DNA of 13,525 bases, taken from positions 1-13,525 of the forward strand of contig JANLPN010000283.1 of the NCBI GenBank assembly GCA_031367285.1, read 5' to 3'. The stretch is from CAISIP01 sp031367285. Its GTDB lineage: Bacteria; Pseudomonadota; Gammaproteobacteria; Burkholderiales; Burkholderiaceae_C. This document shows positions 13,472 through 13,525 of this stretch, in pieces. The position numbers were made by a program, and so were the translations under genes. The notes beneath the pieces were generated by a model. It did no database searches. It had not been told where the DNA came from and saw only the letters and a program-made list of their open reading frames with translations. Every line of letters starts with the position of its first letter. The first letter of the stretch is position 1.

Positions 13472-13524
13472 ATTGATGGCCCCCCCACCGCCCGATACGC
13501 CTGCTGCGGATCGTTAGGCTCTTT
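13468..13524 (-). CDS. 3' end of an unidentified gene upstream of hsdS (partial)
   Basis: One minus-strand frame enters from the right edge, reads KEPNDPQQAYRAVGGPSI and stops at TGA 13468-13470, overlapping the hsdS ATG by ATGA. By position it could be hsdM or another gene of the restriction-modification operon, but 18 residues are too few to recognise. Confidence 0.3.
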   Translation of the reverse strand, partial: KEPNDPQQAYRAVGGPSI

Positions 13525-13525
13525 C

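Overview
The window (about 13.5 kb, GC-rich, dense genes, short gaps) looks like the chromosome of a beta-proteobacterium, most likely a Comamonadaceae-type organism (Rhodoferax/Polaromonas/Acidovorax relatives). This rests on codon and GC style and on protein types recognised by eye; no database search was run.

Layout. (1) 1-2139, plus strand: the tail of an unidentified gene, a membrane-anchored metallo-beta-lactamase-fold hydrolase and a haloalkane dehalogenase of the DhlA subfamily, packed as one operon. (2) 2140-2716: a 577-bp gene-free stretch full of tandem, direct and inverted repeats, ending in an AT-rich promoter with a perfect 10-bp inverted repeat beside a TATAAT box. (3) 2717-4580, plus: a DUF2239 protein overlapping a TetA-like MFS exporter. 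(4) 4335-5543, minus: a YnjE-like rhodanese whose frame runs 246 nt into the 3' end of the exporter gene. (5) 5674-5943, plus: a small VF530-type DNA-binding protein, followed by a 266-bp palindromic insertion (5944-6209) flanked by TAA on both sides. (6) 6216-7013, minus: a family 2 glycosyltransferase. (7) 7225-8205, plus: an aldo/keto reductase of the Kv-beta type. (8) 8220-11468, minus: gudD, garL-like and garR, which together make the D-glucarate route (glucarate to 5-keto-4-deoxyglucarate, to pyruvate plus tartronate semialdehyde, to glycerate). A 178-bp fold-back sequence lies between garL and garR. (9) 11596-12762, plus: a YafY/WYL regulator and a VOC protein, a commonly seen pair. (10) 12822-13525, minus: remains of a type I restriction-modification locus, with the start of hsdS joined out of frame to the end of hsdR.

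The clearest complete pathway is glucarate catabolism. No glucarate transporter or glycerate kinase is present here. The least explained sequence is non-coding: three highly structured intergenic regions (2169-2601, 5944-6209, 9160-9337). Two of them share a plan of outer inverted repeats enclosing two inner hairpins, and both abut or supply the stop codon of a neighbouring gene. I did not find a convincing new multi-gene system; these structured elements, the DUF2239-exporter unit and the rhodanese/exporter overlap are the best candidates for new biology.
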